Of a stretch of 39,192 bases of DNA, positions 8,332 to 16,292 are shown one piece after another. Source of the stretch: Pontibacter pamirensis (GTDB lineage Bacteria > Bacteroidota > Bacteroidia > Cytophagales > Hymenobacteraceae). Positions within the stretch are counted from its first letter, which is position 1; the number at the start of each line of letters is the position of its first letter. The stretch lies in assembly GCF_010015475.1 (NCBI RefSeq), contig NZ_SSNI01000050.1, positions 1 through 39,192 of the forward strand, given 5' to 3'. The position numbers and the translations under genes are program-made. Under the pieces are notes generated by a model, which worked only from the letters and a program-made list of their open reading frames with translations, ran no database searches and was not told the origin of the DNA.

Positions 8332-8928
8332 ATGGCAATGCGCTGGCCAAAAGAAATGAATCTGTACGGTAAGATAGATAGCAATACAAGCTGGTATATT
8401 AAAGCAATATCGCAAGCAGAACGCGCCTATAAAGACAAGTCATTCCAAACGCTCGAAAACATTGCCACCGCAGTGCTAAGCTTTAGCCTGACTGTAGAAA
8501 GCCTTCTTCTCACGGCCAAATTTATTGACTCGGTGGAACATGCAACGGAACGAAAGCCCCTGGCCATGTTCCTGGCTCTTTCCGAACCTACAAGAGCCAA
8601 AGTGGAGGAGACTTACGAGAAATACAAGCTGGAGAACATGAAAGCGGACAGGCTGCCGGCCTTTCGTATATTCTTCGGTATTGAAGCAAGGGCTTTTTAT
8701 GACGCAGGAGACCCTGACGGAATAATTGATGTTTTGGAAATGCACAATGATGCATACAGTACCTGGAGGCGCATTGATGAGGGTAGTGAGTGCACTGTCT
8801 ACGAGTACAACTTCGGGTATATGGATGCATTCTACAGGGCCCTGAGAGACACGCTTTTTGTACTAGCCGATAAAATCCTTGAACGTAGAAGAGCACAGGC
8901 ACCCCCCGGCGGCAGTGACTTACGGTAG
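8332..8928 (+). CDS. Hypothetical protein, mostly helical
   Basis: A 198-residue protein that I do not recognise. It lacks a signal peptide and looks mostly helical: NIATAVLSFSLTVESLLLTAKFIDS at about 43-67 and FNFGYMDAFYRALRDTLFVLADKILERRR near the C-terminus resemble long amphipathic helices, a pattern also seen in HEPN-like bundles, but no RX4-6H motif was found. The C-terminal tail (APPGGSDLR) is probably disordered. The start at 8332 lies 5 bp after the stop of the preceding small gene, so the two are probably co-transcribed. An alternative start is the second Met two codons on. Confidence 0.7.
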   Translation: MAMRWPKEMNLYGKIDSNTSWYIKAISQAERAYKDKSFQTLENIATAVLSFSLTVESLLLTAKFIDSVEHATERKPLAMFLALSEPTRAKVEETYEKYKLENMKADRLPAFRIFFGIEARAFYDAGDPDGIIDVLEMHNDAYSTWRRIDEGSECTVYEYNFGYMDAFYRALRDTLFVLADKILERRRAQAPPGGSDLR

Positions 8929-8982
8929 AAGGTGCTGCGGCGTTGCATCTGCCTGCGACTTCTTCTCATTTAAGCTTAACTT

Positions 8983-9834
8983 ATGCTGAGACACATTTAC
9001 AAGTACCTGCTGTTTTTCTTTTTGATTCTCTCTGGCTGTCAGGACTCGGAGGTAGCGCCGCAGCAGTCGCTCACGGTAGAAGAGCAGCAGCTGCTTTTAG
9101 GCAATCCCAGCGGGGCCACAGCGGAAGAGGGCAACCACAACAACTATCTGATGCAAAAGCCCCAGTACGCGCTCTCCTACAGCCGTGAGAGGGGCACGCC
9201 CAACTGGGTGAGCTGGCACGTGAACAGGGACTGGCTGGGGAGCGCCCCCCGGCAGGACAACTTCAGGGCTGACCCTGAGCTGCCACAGGGATGGTACCGC
9301 GTGACCAGCTCCAGCTACACGGGGAGCGGCTTTGACAGGGGGCACAACACCCCCTCGGCAGACCGCACCAAATCAGCCGAGGATAACTCAGCCACCTTCC
9401 TGATGACAAACATCATTCCCCAGGCCCCGAAGAACAACCAGGAGACCTGGGCGAACCTGGAGGATTATACGCGCGATTTGGTGCAGGATGGGATGGAGGT
9501 GTATGTGGTGATGGGCAGCTACGGGGAAGGAGGCACCGGTAGTAACGGCAGTGCCCGTAGCATTGACCAGGGAAGGGTGAGGGTGCCTGCGCGCATCTGG
9601 AAGGTGCTGGTGGTGCTGGAAGAAGGGGAGGGGGACCTGGATAGGATTGGCGCCGGCACGCGCGTCATCGCCATGGACATGCCCAACAGCAACACCGTGC
9701 GCTCCGACTGGGGAACCTACCGCACGAGTGTGGATGCCATCGAGCAGGCCACCGGCTATGATCTGCTGTCGGCGCTACCTGCACAGGTGCAGCAGGCCTT
9801 GGAGAGCCGGGTGGACACAGGGCCGACACAGTAA
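8983..9834 (+). CDS. DNA/RNA non-specific endonuclease, secreted lipoprotein
   Basis: A 283-residue NUC-family (NucA/Serratia-type) nuclease that cleaves DNA and RNA with one metal ion. A signal peptide ends in the lipobox LSGC, making Cys19 the likely lipidated residue, so the enzyme is anchored to an outer or periplasmic membrane face. The catalytic motif is seen exactly: GSGFDRGHNTPSADR, with D118-R119-G120-H121. The metal-binding Asn region IIPQAPKNNQETWANLE follows at about 144-160. C-terminal parts (RVRVPARIWKVLVV and VIAMDMPN) match the core sheet of the family. Likely roles are nutrient scavenging from extracellular DNA or removal of foreign DNA. It is preceded by 54 bp and followed by two small hairpins. 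Confidence 0.93.
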   Translation: MLRHIYKYLLFFFLILSGCQDSEVAPQQSLTVEEQQLLLGNPSGATAEEGNHNNYLMQKPQYALSYSRERGTPNWVSWHVNRDWLGSAPRQDNFRADPELPQGWYRVTSSSYTGSGFDRGHNTPSADRTKSAEDNSATFLMTNIIPQAPKNNQETWANLEDYTRDLVQDGMEVYVVMGSYGEGGTGSNGSARSIDQGRVRVPARIWKVLVVLEEGEGDLDRIGAGTRVIAMDMPNSNTVRSDWGTYRTSVDAIEQATGYDLLSALPAQVQQALESRVDTGPTQ

Positions 9835-9888
9835 GGGTATGATCCTAATGCCAGTTCTCTCAGTAGTGCCTGAAGCGGGGAACACAGT

Positions 9889-9932
9889 ACCTCTCTTTAG
9901 AGAGGTGAGAAAGGATGTTTCCACCCTTTCTC
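9889..9932 (+). terminator. Two adjacent hairpins after the nuclease gene
   Basis: ACCTCTC-TTTA-GAGAGGT (9889-9906) is immediately followed by GAGAAAGG pairing with CCTTTCTC (9907-9932). They begin 55 bp after the stop codon. Neither has a clear T tract, so termination is probable but not certain. Confidence 0.5.
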
Positions 9933-10139
9933 CATAAGGGGAGCCTCCATTGAACCTAAGGCTGTCGCTACTTATAAGTAAACCCCTTAAGCAAGGATCG
10001 CATTATAAGAGGAAGCCATACTTCACAAGGCGACATAAGGAGTTAAGCTTCGAATTGGAGCTTAAACGGTAAAGGTGTTTCCACTATGATTAATAAAATT
10101 TAGTAGTTAGAACATCTCTCTCATCAATATTTAACTGTT

Positions 10140-10655
10140 ATAGCTCAAATTTTCGACCCCTTTTCGAGCCATAGCAGGCTTTTTCGACCCCATGAAAGGG
10201 GATCTCTAGTCCAAGAAAATGCGCAATATATAAAAGAACGCATAGTTGTAAATTGTATGATTATGATTCACAACATCTTGTATTTTTCATAATATAAAGG
10301 GTCGAAAGGTCGAAAATTATAGATGGTAAATAGGAGGTATACCTCTCGTTTTCGTTTTTTTTTTTGCAGCTTGGCCAAATACTTCTCTGCTTTGAACAAG
10401 CTGCAGCGGAAGGTGGAAGTATAGCTTACTAGCTACTCACTCAAAATTAAATCTTAAAAATTGGAGAACTGTAACCTATATGGCCTCTAAAATTTTCGAC
10501 CTTTCGACCCTTTATATTTTGTTGTCCATAACTAGTTGTAAGTAAATAATATAATATATTATACTATAAACATTATTATATATCGTGTATGTTTTTGGTC
10601 TCATGATCCGCTTTTTTGGGTCGAAAATGGGTCGAAAGTGGCTCGAAAACTCTGG
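10140..10655. repeat. Symmetric array of TTTCGACC sites in non-coding DNA
   Basis: The motif TTTCGACC(CC), with the variant TTTTCGAGCC, occurs about ten times. Three forward copies lie at 10150-10192, two reverse copies in tandem at 10298-10315 (GGTCGAAAGGTCGAAA), two forward at 10493-10510 (TTTCGACCTTTCGACC), and three reverse at 10617-10650. The inner pairs sit inside a 32-bp near-perfect inverted repeat (10291-10322 against 10487-10518). The whole arrangement is mirror-symmetric about position 10400. It lies in a gene-free AT-rich stretch of about 950 bp. The pattern suggests a multi-site protein-binding locus such as an origin, transfer or resolution site, or regulatory DNA. No cognate protein is recognised next to it. 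Confidence 0.7.
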
Positions 10656-10782
10656 GTAAGTCCACCTTCATCTAAGCTAATTCTAGCAAGGCCCTTATGT
10701 AAGCTTCAGGTTAGTTCTGTTAAATAGGAGATGAGTCTTTAGCCGATAAGTATCATTATGTTCAATAGACTAAAGAACCACG

Positions 10783-10910
10783 TTAATGATTGCGTGCTGT
10801 GAAAACCTCAATCCACATAGCTTTATCCTTCTTGGCAAATCCATCCCATGTAGGTAGATCCTCCCTGTTCTGCGCCTTACGGTACACAACTCTGAGCCTA
10901 GTGCTTATTT
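10783..10910 (-). pseudogene. C-terminal fragment of an unrecognised protein
   Basis: Reading on the minus strand after an in-frame stop gives about 41 residues with a protein-like composition, including VVYRKAQNREDLPTWDGFAK and KDKAMWIEVFTARNH before a stop at 10783. No start codon or upstream part is present, so it looks like the 3' remnant of a gene. The family is not recognised. It follows the RES toxin gene by about 40 bp in the same direction. Confidence 0.35.
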
Positions 10911-10951
10911 ATTCATAGGCTTTAGCGATATCGGTTTAATATCCTCTATAA

Positions 10952-11548
10952 TTATTTGCCCTTAGGCTTACGAATTATACGCATTTTACCTCCACCAGCT
11001 ACGTTCTTAGGATCCTTCAAAGCATCTTGAATTGTAACTATATCTCCCTTATCTAGCTTGGAAACCTTCTTCTTCGGTTTCGGTTCGGTTACCTCTTCCG
11101 GCTTAAGGCGTGGATCAAACGGATGCGGCCTTGTATCCACGATCTTAAGGCGTCCGTGGTCTGGGTGCAGCGGGTTGATCAGGTAATTCCGCTCAAATGG
11201 CGAGTGCACGGACGGGACCTTCATCACCAGGTCGCGGTTTTCCCTGATCCACTCGAGGGCGATCTCCTTGAGCTCCATTGGAGCGGGTGTGTCGGCCCAG
11301 TTGCCAGGCAGATCCTTCTCCATGAGCTCCTTTATAGAGACATCGTCCGGGATCTCGACGCGGACCACGGCCATGTTCTTCGGCATGAATGTAGAGTTGG
11401 CCAGGGTTTCCAGTTTGGCCAGGGAAAAAGTTTCTGCCGTATAGAGGACCTTTGTTCCCGTTTCATGCCACCTGCCCGGACCGTAAAGTCCACCTGTCCC
11501 ATTCAGATCTTTAATATATTTATCTGATGCCAGTCTGTATACAATCAT
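10952..11548 (-). CDS. RES-domain toxin (NAD+-degrading family)
   Basis: A 198-residue RES-family protein. Characterised members are toxins that deplete NAD+ by phosphorolysis or hydrolysis. The start at 11548 gives the typical opening MIVYRLASDKYIKDLNGTGG; the longer upstream frame overlaps the antitoxin gene and is not needed. Family positions are visible: Arg in MIVYRL, RWHETGTKVLYTAET (about 27-42) with the Arg and Glu of the active site region, and SPFERNYLINPLHPDH (about 121-136) with the conserved Ser and Asn. A Lys-rich C-terminal tail (EPKPKKKVSKLDKGD and KPKGK) is longer than usual for the domain. It starts 2 bp after the stop of the antitoxin gene, so the pair is an operon with antitoxin first. 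Confidence 0.9.
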   Translation of the reverse strand: MIVYRLASDKYIKDLNGTGGLYGPGRWHETGTKVLYTAETFSLAKLETLANSTFMPKNMAVVRVEIPDDVSIKELMEKDLPGNWADTPAPMELKEIALEWIRENRDLVMKVPSVHSPFERNYLINPLHPDHGRLKIVDTRPHPFDPRLKPEEVTEPKPKKKVSKLDKGDIVTIQDALKDPKNVAGGGKMRIIRKPKGK

Positions 11549-11550
11549 GT

Positions 11551-11985
11551 TTAGGAATAATGGCCGTATTCGATGGCTGTCAATACATTCATCAGCTGCT
11601 CCCTCCCGATGGAAGAGTCCAGCCAATCAATCGGTTTTTCGTTGCCTAAGGCTTGGTTTTCCGTGTTGAGCCATCGGTTCAAATCCTCCTCGTCCCCCAA
11701 CACCTCCATCCCCTTGGCATAGACCTTGGAAACATTGTAGACCGCATCGGACTCCGCCTTCCCCAGCATGTCTTGTTGCTTGATGCGCTGGTATTTGCTC
11801 TCGGAAATATGCAAGATGCTGGCCATGCGGACGTTAGTTAGGCGTACCTTTCGCTGAAGCACCTTAAGGCCCCGCACCGAGATCCTGCCCTCGCGGAAGA
11901 CTTTGATGTAATCGCCTCTGCCGTGGACGTTGCGGCCGATGTTCTCCTCGCCTCCCAATACCTCTACAATCGATTCTAGTGACAT
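11551..11985 (-). CDS. Xre/MbcA/ParS-type antitoxin
   Basis: A 144-residue protein from the Met at 11985 (MSLESIVEVLGGEENIG); the frame is open further upstream but lacks family features there. It matches antitoxins of RES toxins: an N-terminal helix-turn-helix-like region (KVLQRKVRLTNVRMASILHIS, about 35-56) and a C-terminal DUF2384 toxin-binding domain with AESDAVYNVSKVYAKGMEVLG and LNRWLNTENQALGNEKPIDWLD. This last phrase, followed by a C-terminal helix ending TAIEYGHYS, normally inserts into the RES active site. It should neutralise the RES toxin and repress the operon. Stop and toxin start are separated by 2 bp, which supports translational coupling. Confidence 0.9.
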   Translation of the reverse strand: MSLESIVEVLGGEENIGRNVHGRGDYIKVFREGRISVRGLKVLQRKVRLTNVRMASILHISESKYQRIKQQDMLGKAESDAVYNVSKVYAKGMEVLGDEEDLNRWLNTENQALGNEKPIDWLDSSIGREQLMNVLTAIEYGHYS

Positions 11986-12087
11986 AAACAGTAATTTGAA
12001 TGTGCTAGTACAGTCAAATGAACGCAATTATAGCGAAAATGTTACCTAATAACAAGAAATTCAGCTAAACTAAGCGTCTCCGTCCCC

Positions 12088-12501
12088 TTATCCCTGGCTG
12101 ACGAAGAAGGCGGCCCGCTCCTCCAGCCTTTCGCCAAAAAGGTTCGGGTCCAGTTGCAGGATGTCGAAAATGATATACTCACAGCATTCTTGCAGGTAGT
12201 TAAGCAGGAAGGGCAGCTTCGGGTAAAGGTAGTCCCATTGACTGTGTAGATTGTCTGAGGTACTGAACATGAAGTTCAGATTCTTGGCCTCTGTCATGCT
12301 AACCCAGTGGAGGGGGTGCCGGTTTAAGTACTTTCGCGGGATGCGGGAATTGTCTGCAGGATAGTTTATATTAACCGGAGTATATAGTATATTCGATAGT
12401 CTGGTTCCGGTTATCGGTCGATTTTGACAGATAAGCCGAATAGGCTTCCGTTTATATCTTAGTTCTATCGAATCGATGAGGACTCTTGAGCTATTAACCA
12501 C
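12088..12501 (-). CDS. Hypothetical protein, possible gene remnant
   Basis: An open frame of 137 residues that I do not recognise. The C-terminal 75 residues (from MTEAKNLNFMFSTSDNLHSQ to LEERAAFFVSQG) look like real protein with helices LPFLLNYLQECCEYIIFDILQ. The first 60 residues are Arg/Asn/Pro-rich, and that DNA is AT-rich with short inverted repeats, so it may be promoter DNA for the divergent gene at 12514. The true start may be the Met at about 12298. It runs in the same direction as the RES/Xre pair. Confidence 0.4.
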   Translation of the reverse strand: MVNSSRVLIDSIELRYKRKPIRLICQNRPITGTRLSNILYTPVNINYPADNSRIPRKYLNRHPLHWVSMTEAKNLNFMFSTSDNLHSQWDYLYPKLPFLLNYLQECCEYIIFDILQLDPNLFGERLEERAAFFVSQG

Positions 12502-12513
12502 GAATTTAATTAG

Positions 12514-14250
12514 ATGTTAATCGAATCTATAAAACTGAAGAATGGCCACACTATTAACCTCAGGTCTCTCAATCTTGTCATTGGGCCAAATAATTCTGGG
12601 AAAAGTTCGTTCCTGACAGATCTTCAAGGACTTAATAATACAGGCTTGATTCTCGATTCAATGAGTCCGAATGGCCTCTCTGAAAATCAGATTAAATCAT
12701 ACTTAGAGAATAGTAAAGATTTTACAATTCCTGCACCACAAGGAGGAATCTGGAGAAAAGACAATTGGGAGGAGGCAAAGCCACTTGTGCAGCAATATAT
12801 AGGGTTCGTTTCTAACAATTTATTGAAGAAAAAATGGGCTCAAACAACCACGATTCTTGATGGCAAAACTCGATTGGGAATGGTTGACGATAAAGTGTAT
12901 AATGGAATAGCATCAACTAAAAATCTAAATGTCTTTGAAATCCTTAGGAAGGATCGATTATTAAAGTCCAAGCTGCAAAAGCATTTAGAATTGGTGCTAC
13001 CAGGAAAATACTTTGCACTCTGGAATCCTGAGCCAACTAAATTACGTGCATATATCTGTGACGTAGAGCCAATAAATGATATAGAATATTTTGACTCACC
13101 AGAAGCAGCGGTTTTTTTCAATGAGAAATCTAAGCCGCTTTCATCTTACAGTGATGGTATAAAGGCTTACATAGGAATATTAATCAATTTAATAGCTGAC
13201 GGAAAGCAACAGTTTTTAATAGATGAGCCTGAAGCCTTTCTACATCCTAATCTTTGTTTCAAGCTTGGTCAGACCCTTTCTCAAATAGTAACTGCTACAG
13301 ATAACATGTGTTTCTGTGCAACGCATTCACCCTACTTCTTAAAAGGTTGCTTATCTTATTCACCTAATGAAGTGACAGTTACTAGGTTTGAATTTGAAAA
13401 TGGGTTTAGCAAGGCAAACACTCTCGCTACTGAAGACCTCAAGGCTGTAATTCATGACCCCCTATTAAACAATATTGGGGTAACTGAAGGGCTGTTTCAT
13501 TCAAAAGTCATCGTGACGGAAGGAGATTCTGATAGAGCTTTTTATACAGAAGTAAACAATCGACTAAGCTCGAGCACAAAATACGGTATCAGAGATTGCA
13601 TATTCGTCAACGCACAGAATAAACAGACTATTGCAAAAGTCGTGGAACTGTTTCGTAAAGTGTCAATTCCATGCGCCGCAATCTCTGATATTGACACCTT
13701 CAAAGAGGGTGGGATAAACTTCACGAATATTCTAAATGCCCTATCAATACTTGGAGGAACTGCAGAATCTGTTTCAGTCTTACGTGAACGTGTAAATCGA
13801 AGTTTGAAAACTGCGGCCCAAAAAAATGTAGAAGAAGAAACAACGTATGAACAGCTTTTAGAAAAAATTGATGCTGCCAAATCGGGAGGGAAATCTGTAC
13901 CAGAATTTCTTGGGTCCCTTAGGGGTATTACTAAACCACCAGATTATAAAAGATTAGGAGGAATTAATTTACTAGAAGGCACTGAACTGGCAGATGCGAA
14001 TAACCTTATTACTCAACTAGCCAATGCTGGTTGGTTTGTAATACCCAGCGGAGAAGTAGAAAATTGGCTTGTTAATTTAGATGCTGGCAGATCAAAGCAA
14101 GGTTGGCTGTTACGAATTTTTGAAAAGATGGGTTCTGACCCTACACTTTCAGGATATGTGCACCCACCGAATCCCCTCGATGATGTGTGGTTGTTCACTT
14201 CAAAGATAAACAACTGGTTTATGAGTCAGATGAGTACAACAAAAAATTAG
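12514..14250 (+). CDS. OLD-family ATP-dependent endonuclease (AAA/ABC ATPase plus TOPRIM)
   Basis: A 578-residue protein with the OLD layout. The N-terminal ABC-type ATPase shows Walker A GPNNSGKS (residues 24-31), a signature-like SYSDGIKAYIGILI (about 210), Walker B QFLIDEPEAFLHP (about 233-245) and H-loop CATHSPYFL (about 268-276). A TOPRIM domain follows with KVIVTEGDSDRAFY (about 331-344), supplying the catalytic Glu, and AAISDIDTF (about 388-396), supplying the DxD pair. The C-terminal part (IPSGEVENWL at about 509) resembles the OLD C-terminal helix motif. Relatives are anti-phage nucleases (P2 Old, Gabija GajA, PARIS AriA-like). No UvrD-like GajB partner is next to it, so it is either a single-gene OLD system or works with the operon 131 bp downstream. 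AT-rich codon use suggests acquisition with the island. Confidence 0.9.
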   Translation: MLIESIKLKNGHTINLRSLNLVIGPNNSGKSSFLTDLQGLNNTGLILDSMSPNGLSENQIKSYLENSKDFTIPAPQGGIWRKDNWEEAKPLVQQYIGFVSNNLLKKKWAQTTTILDGKTRLGMVDDKVYNGIASTKNLNVFEILRKDRLLKSKLQKHLELVLPGKYFALWNPEPTKLRAYICDVEPINDIEYFDSPEAAVFFNEKSKPLSSYSDGIKAYIGILINLIADGKQQFLIDEPEAFLHPNLCFKLGQTLSQIVTATDNMCFCATHSPYFLKGCLSYSPNEVTVTRFEFENGFSKANTLATEDLKAVIHDPLLNNIGVTEGLFHSKVIVTEGDSDRAFYTEVNNRLSSSTKYGIRDCIFVNAQNKQTIAKVVELFRKVSIPCAAISDIDTFKEGGINFTNILNALSILGGTAESVSVLRERVNRSLKTAAQKNVEEETTYEQLLEKIDAAKSGGKSVPEFLGSLRGITKPPDYKRLGGINLLEGTELADANNLITQLANAGWFVIPSGEVENWLVNLDAGRSKQGWLLRIFEKMGSDPTLSGYVHPPNPLDDVWLFTSKINNWFMSQMSTTKN

Positions 14251-14381
14251 AGAGAGGAAAAACGACATATATTAAACTATAGCACCCTTCGGAATGCAAC
14301 AGTTTAATACAAGGGGGCTTATCTGCTTACCTACTCTAGGAAGACAGATAAGTAGCTATACTAAATTAGGTATATCACATT

Positions 14382-14774
14382 ATGATAGAAGTAACCGCAG
14401 GAATAATTGAGAGAAATGGAAAGATTCTAATAGCCCGCAGAAAGGCAGGGAAGCATCTTGAAGGGTTTTGGGAGTTTCCTGGAGGTAAGGTCGAAGAAAA
14501 TGAATCACCCAAAGAGTGCCTAAGGAGGGAGTTGTATGAAGAGTTTTCTATTCGTGCTGACATAATGGACTTTATAGGCGAATCAGTTTATGATTATCCT
14601 GGCAAGACTATAAAACTCGAAGCTTACCTTGTTAGGATCATTGAAGGAGTATTTCAGCTTAAAGACCATGATAAGATTGAGTGGGTAAAGCCGGAAGACC
14701 TAAAGGAATATAATATGGCTCCTGCTGATATCCCGCTTATATTGGAGTATGAAAAACATAGATTTAATAGATAA
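14382..14774 (+). CDS. MutT/NudG-like NUDIX hydrolase
   Basis: A 130-residue NUDIX pyrophosphohydrolase of the MutT/NudG subgroup, which removes damaged or modified nucleoside triphosphates from the pool. The opening VTAGIIERNGKILIARRKAGKHLEGFWEFPGGK is typical. The NUDIX box runs GKVEENESPKECLRRELYEEF at about 36-56, but the last conserved Gly of the box (EExG) is replaced by Ser (EEFSI), a small departure. The C-terminus EWVKPEDLKEYNMAPADIPLI is typical of NudG/CTP pyrophosphohydrolase relatives. The start at 14382 is the first Met. It is the first gene of a tightly packed three-gene operon: the MazG-like gene starts 26 bp before its stop. NudG-type enzymes are known to hydrolyse modified cytidine triphosphates; that specificity here is inference. 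Confidence 0.9.
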   Translation: MIEVTAGIIERNGKILIARRKAGKHLEGFWEFPGGKVEENESPKECLRRELYEEFSIRADIMDFIGESVYDYPGKTIKLEAYLVRIIEGVFQLKDHDKIEWVKPEDLKEYNMAPADIPLILEYEKHRFNR

Positions 14775-15093
14775 AATCATTTTGTTCAGGGATGAGAGAA
14801 ACTGGAAGCAGTTTCATTCATTGAAAGACCTGTGTCTGGGCATTGGCATTGAGGTAGCGGAACTGCAAGAATTATTCCTTTGGAAAACAGAAGAACAAAT
14901 CGAAACCATCAAAACCGAGAAGAAAGAGCAGCTATCGGATGAGCTTGCTGATATATTCATCTTCTTAGCCTACCTGAGCAATGACTTAGGAATCGATCTA
15001 GATGAGGCTGTCCTTAAGAAAATCGAGAAAAACGGTCTAAAGTACCCCCGAGACAGGTCTTTGAACTCTAACAAGAAATACAACGAGTTATGA
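14749..15093 (+). CDS. MazG-like nucleotide pyrophosphohydrolase (RS21-C6/dCTPase type)
   Basis: A 114-residue all-alpha NTP pyrophosphohydrolase of the MazG/RS21-C6 superfamily. The metal-binding pattern ExxE plus ExxD is seen in IGIEVAELQELFLW (about 32-45) and EQLSDELADIFIFLAYLSNDLG (about 62-83). The RDERNWKQFHSLKDL start is the usual first helix of the RS21-C6/dCTPP1 branch, whose members cleave dCTP and modified dCTPs to monophosphates. The gene overlaps the NUDIX gene by 26 bp and the HNH gene by 4 bp (ATGA), so all three are translated together. Pairing of two different pool-cleaning enzymes is unusual and suggests a shared modified nucleotide substrate. Confidence 0.88.
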   Translation: MKNIDLIDKIILFRDERNWKQFHSLKDLCLGIGIEVAELQELFLWKTEEQIETIKTEKKEQLSDELADIFIFLAYLSNDLGIDLDEAVLKKIEKNGLKYPRDRSLNSNKKYNEL

Positions 15094-16292
15094 TCAACGA
15101 ATTGTTTGATAGGTTCTTGAACAAATGGGGTGAAAACAAAGGCCCTCTTGTTGAAGTGATGACTGCAAACAAAGCCTATAATGAGGCTCTCAGAGTGAAG
15201 TATAACCTCACTACGAAAGACCCCTTCTATAAAGAAAATAAGAAGGGGGTTAAGGTCTCGGAGAATCCTGTTGCAAGCATCTTTCTGAGGGAGCTTCCAT
15301 ATGAGATTGTCACTAGATCTAGCCTGCTGCAGGATAAATACAAAGTAGAAGGTTCTGTAGGCAAGGGTAACATATCTGAGATACCATGGATCTGCTTATT
15401 TGACAGGGAAATCACAGAATCAGCTGAAGTAGGCTACTACATAGTCTACTTGGTTAGGGCAGATATGAGCGGCTTTTACCTATCCCTAAATCAAGGATGG
15501 ACTCAGTACAGAAAGGCGTATGGGGGAAATGCCAAAACAAGAATATCAGACAGCGCGAACCGGTTAAAGAAATTACTGAAGGGTGTAGGAGGGTTTAATT
15601 TTGAACCTATTCAATTAGTAGGTGACTCTGATCTAGCGGTTGGTTACGAATTAGGCAACATTTGCAGCAAATACTACAGCCACAATTCAGTACCATCTGC
15701 TGAAGTGCTCATAGATGATTTAAGAAACCTAGTTGGGGTGTACAGAGAACTAAAAGCCCTAGTAGGGAAGGATATTTTAGATGTCAAATACGTAGTAACC
15801 GAAGAAGAGTATCAGAATAGTGTAAACCACGGAAAACAGAAGGTTCTGGAGCCTGGTGGCATTGGAAAGAAAGATAAAAGAATTAGCGCTGCATCTTCAT
15901 CATGGATACGTGATCCTGACATAGCCTTCACTGCTCTGCATGAGGCGGGGTTTAAATGCGAAAATGATCAGAACCACCAAACTTTCATTTCTGCTAAGAC
16001 CGGACACCAATTTGTAGAAGCTCACCACTTGATCCCAATGGAATTTCAAGATGACTTCAACGTGAGCATTGATGTTCCGGAGAATATCGTATCCCTCTGC
16101 CCGAATTGTCATAGAGCATTCCACAACTCTATAACTGAAACGAAAACTGTTCTCATCAGAAAGTTCTTTCACCTCAGGAAAGAATTACTGAGCAGCAGAG
16201 CCATAGAGATAACTGAGGACAGAATTGAGAAGTATTATAAGGCTACATCTAGCAATGGTGAGACCCTTTCTTATAGACTCGCCCTATATTAA
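15090..16292 (+). CDS. MrcB N-domain (DUF3578)-HNH endonuclease
   Basis: A 400-residue two-domain nuclease. Residues about 10-200 match the MrcB-like N-terminal domain (DUF3578): IPWICLFDREITESAEVGYYIVYLVRAD followed by MSGFYLSLNQGWTQYRK is the family hallmark. This domain is found at the N-terminus of McrB-type and other restriction proteins and is linked to recognition of modified DNA. The C-terminal HNH nuclease has GHQFVEAHHLIPM (about 305-317) with the HH active site, and ENIVSLCPNCHRAFH (about 331-345) with the Asn, His and a Zn-type CPNC; a Cys is also seen at CENDQNH. The start ATG overlaps the MazG-like stop. A stand-alone type IV-like restriction enzyme is the simplest role; no separate AAA motor (McrB GTPase) or methylase is in the operon. 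Confidence 0.88.
   Translation: MINELFDRFLNKWGENKGPLVEVMTANKAYNEALRVKYNLTTKDPFYKENKKGVKVSENPVASIFLRELPYEIVTRSSLLQDKYKVEGSVGKGNISEIPWICLFDREITESAEVGYYIVYLVRADMSGFYLSLNQGWTQYRKAYGGNAKTRISDSANRLKKLLKGVGGFNFEPIQLVGDSDLAVGYELGNICSKYYSHNSVPSAEVLIDDLRNLVGVYRELKALVGKDILDVKYVVTEEEYQNSVNHGKQKVLEPGGIGKKDKRISAASSSWIRDPDIAFTALHEAGFKCENDQNHQTFISAKTGHQFVEAHHLIPMEFQDDFNVSIDVPENIVSLCPNCHRAFHNSITETKTVLIRKFFHLRKELLSSRAIEITEDRIEKYYKATSSNGETLSYRLALY

Noticed and set aside
12514..16292. Gabija or PARIS system
   Set aside because: The OLD-type ATPase-TOPRIM gene is present but no GajB-like UvrD helicase or AriB-like partner follows; the downstream genes are NUDIX, MazG-like and HNH.
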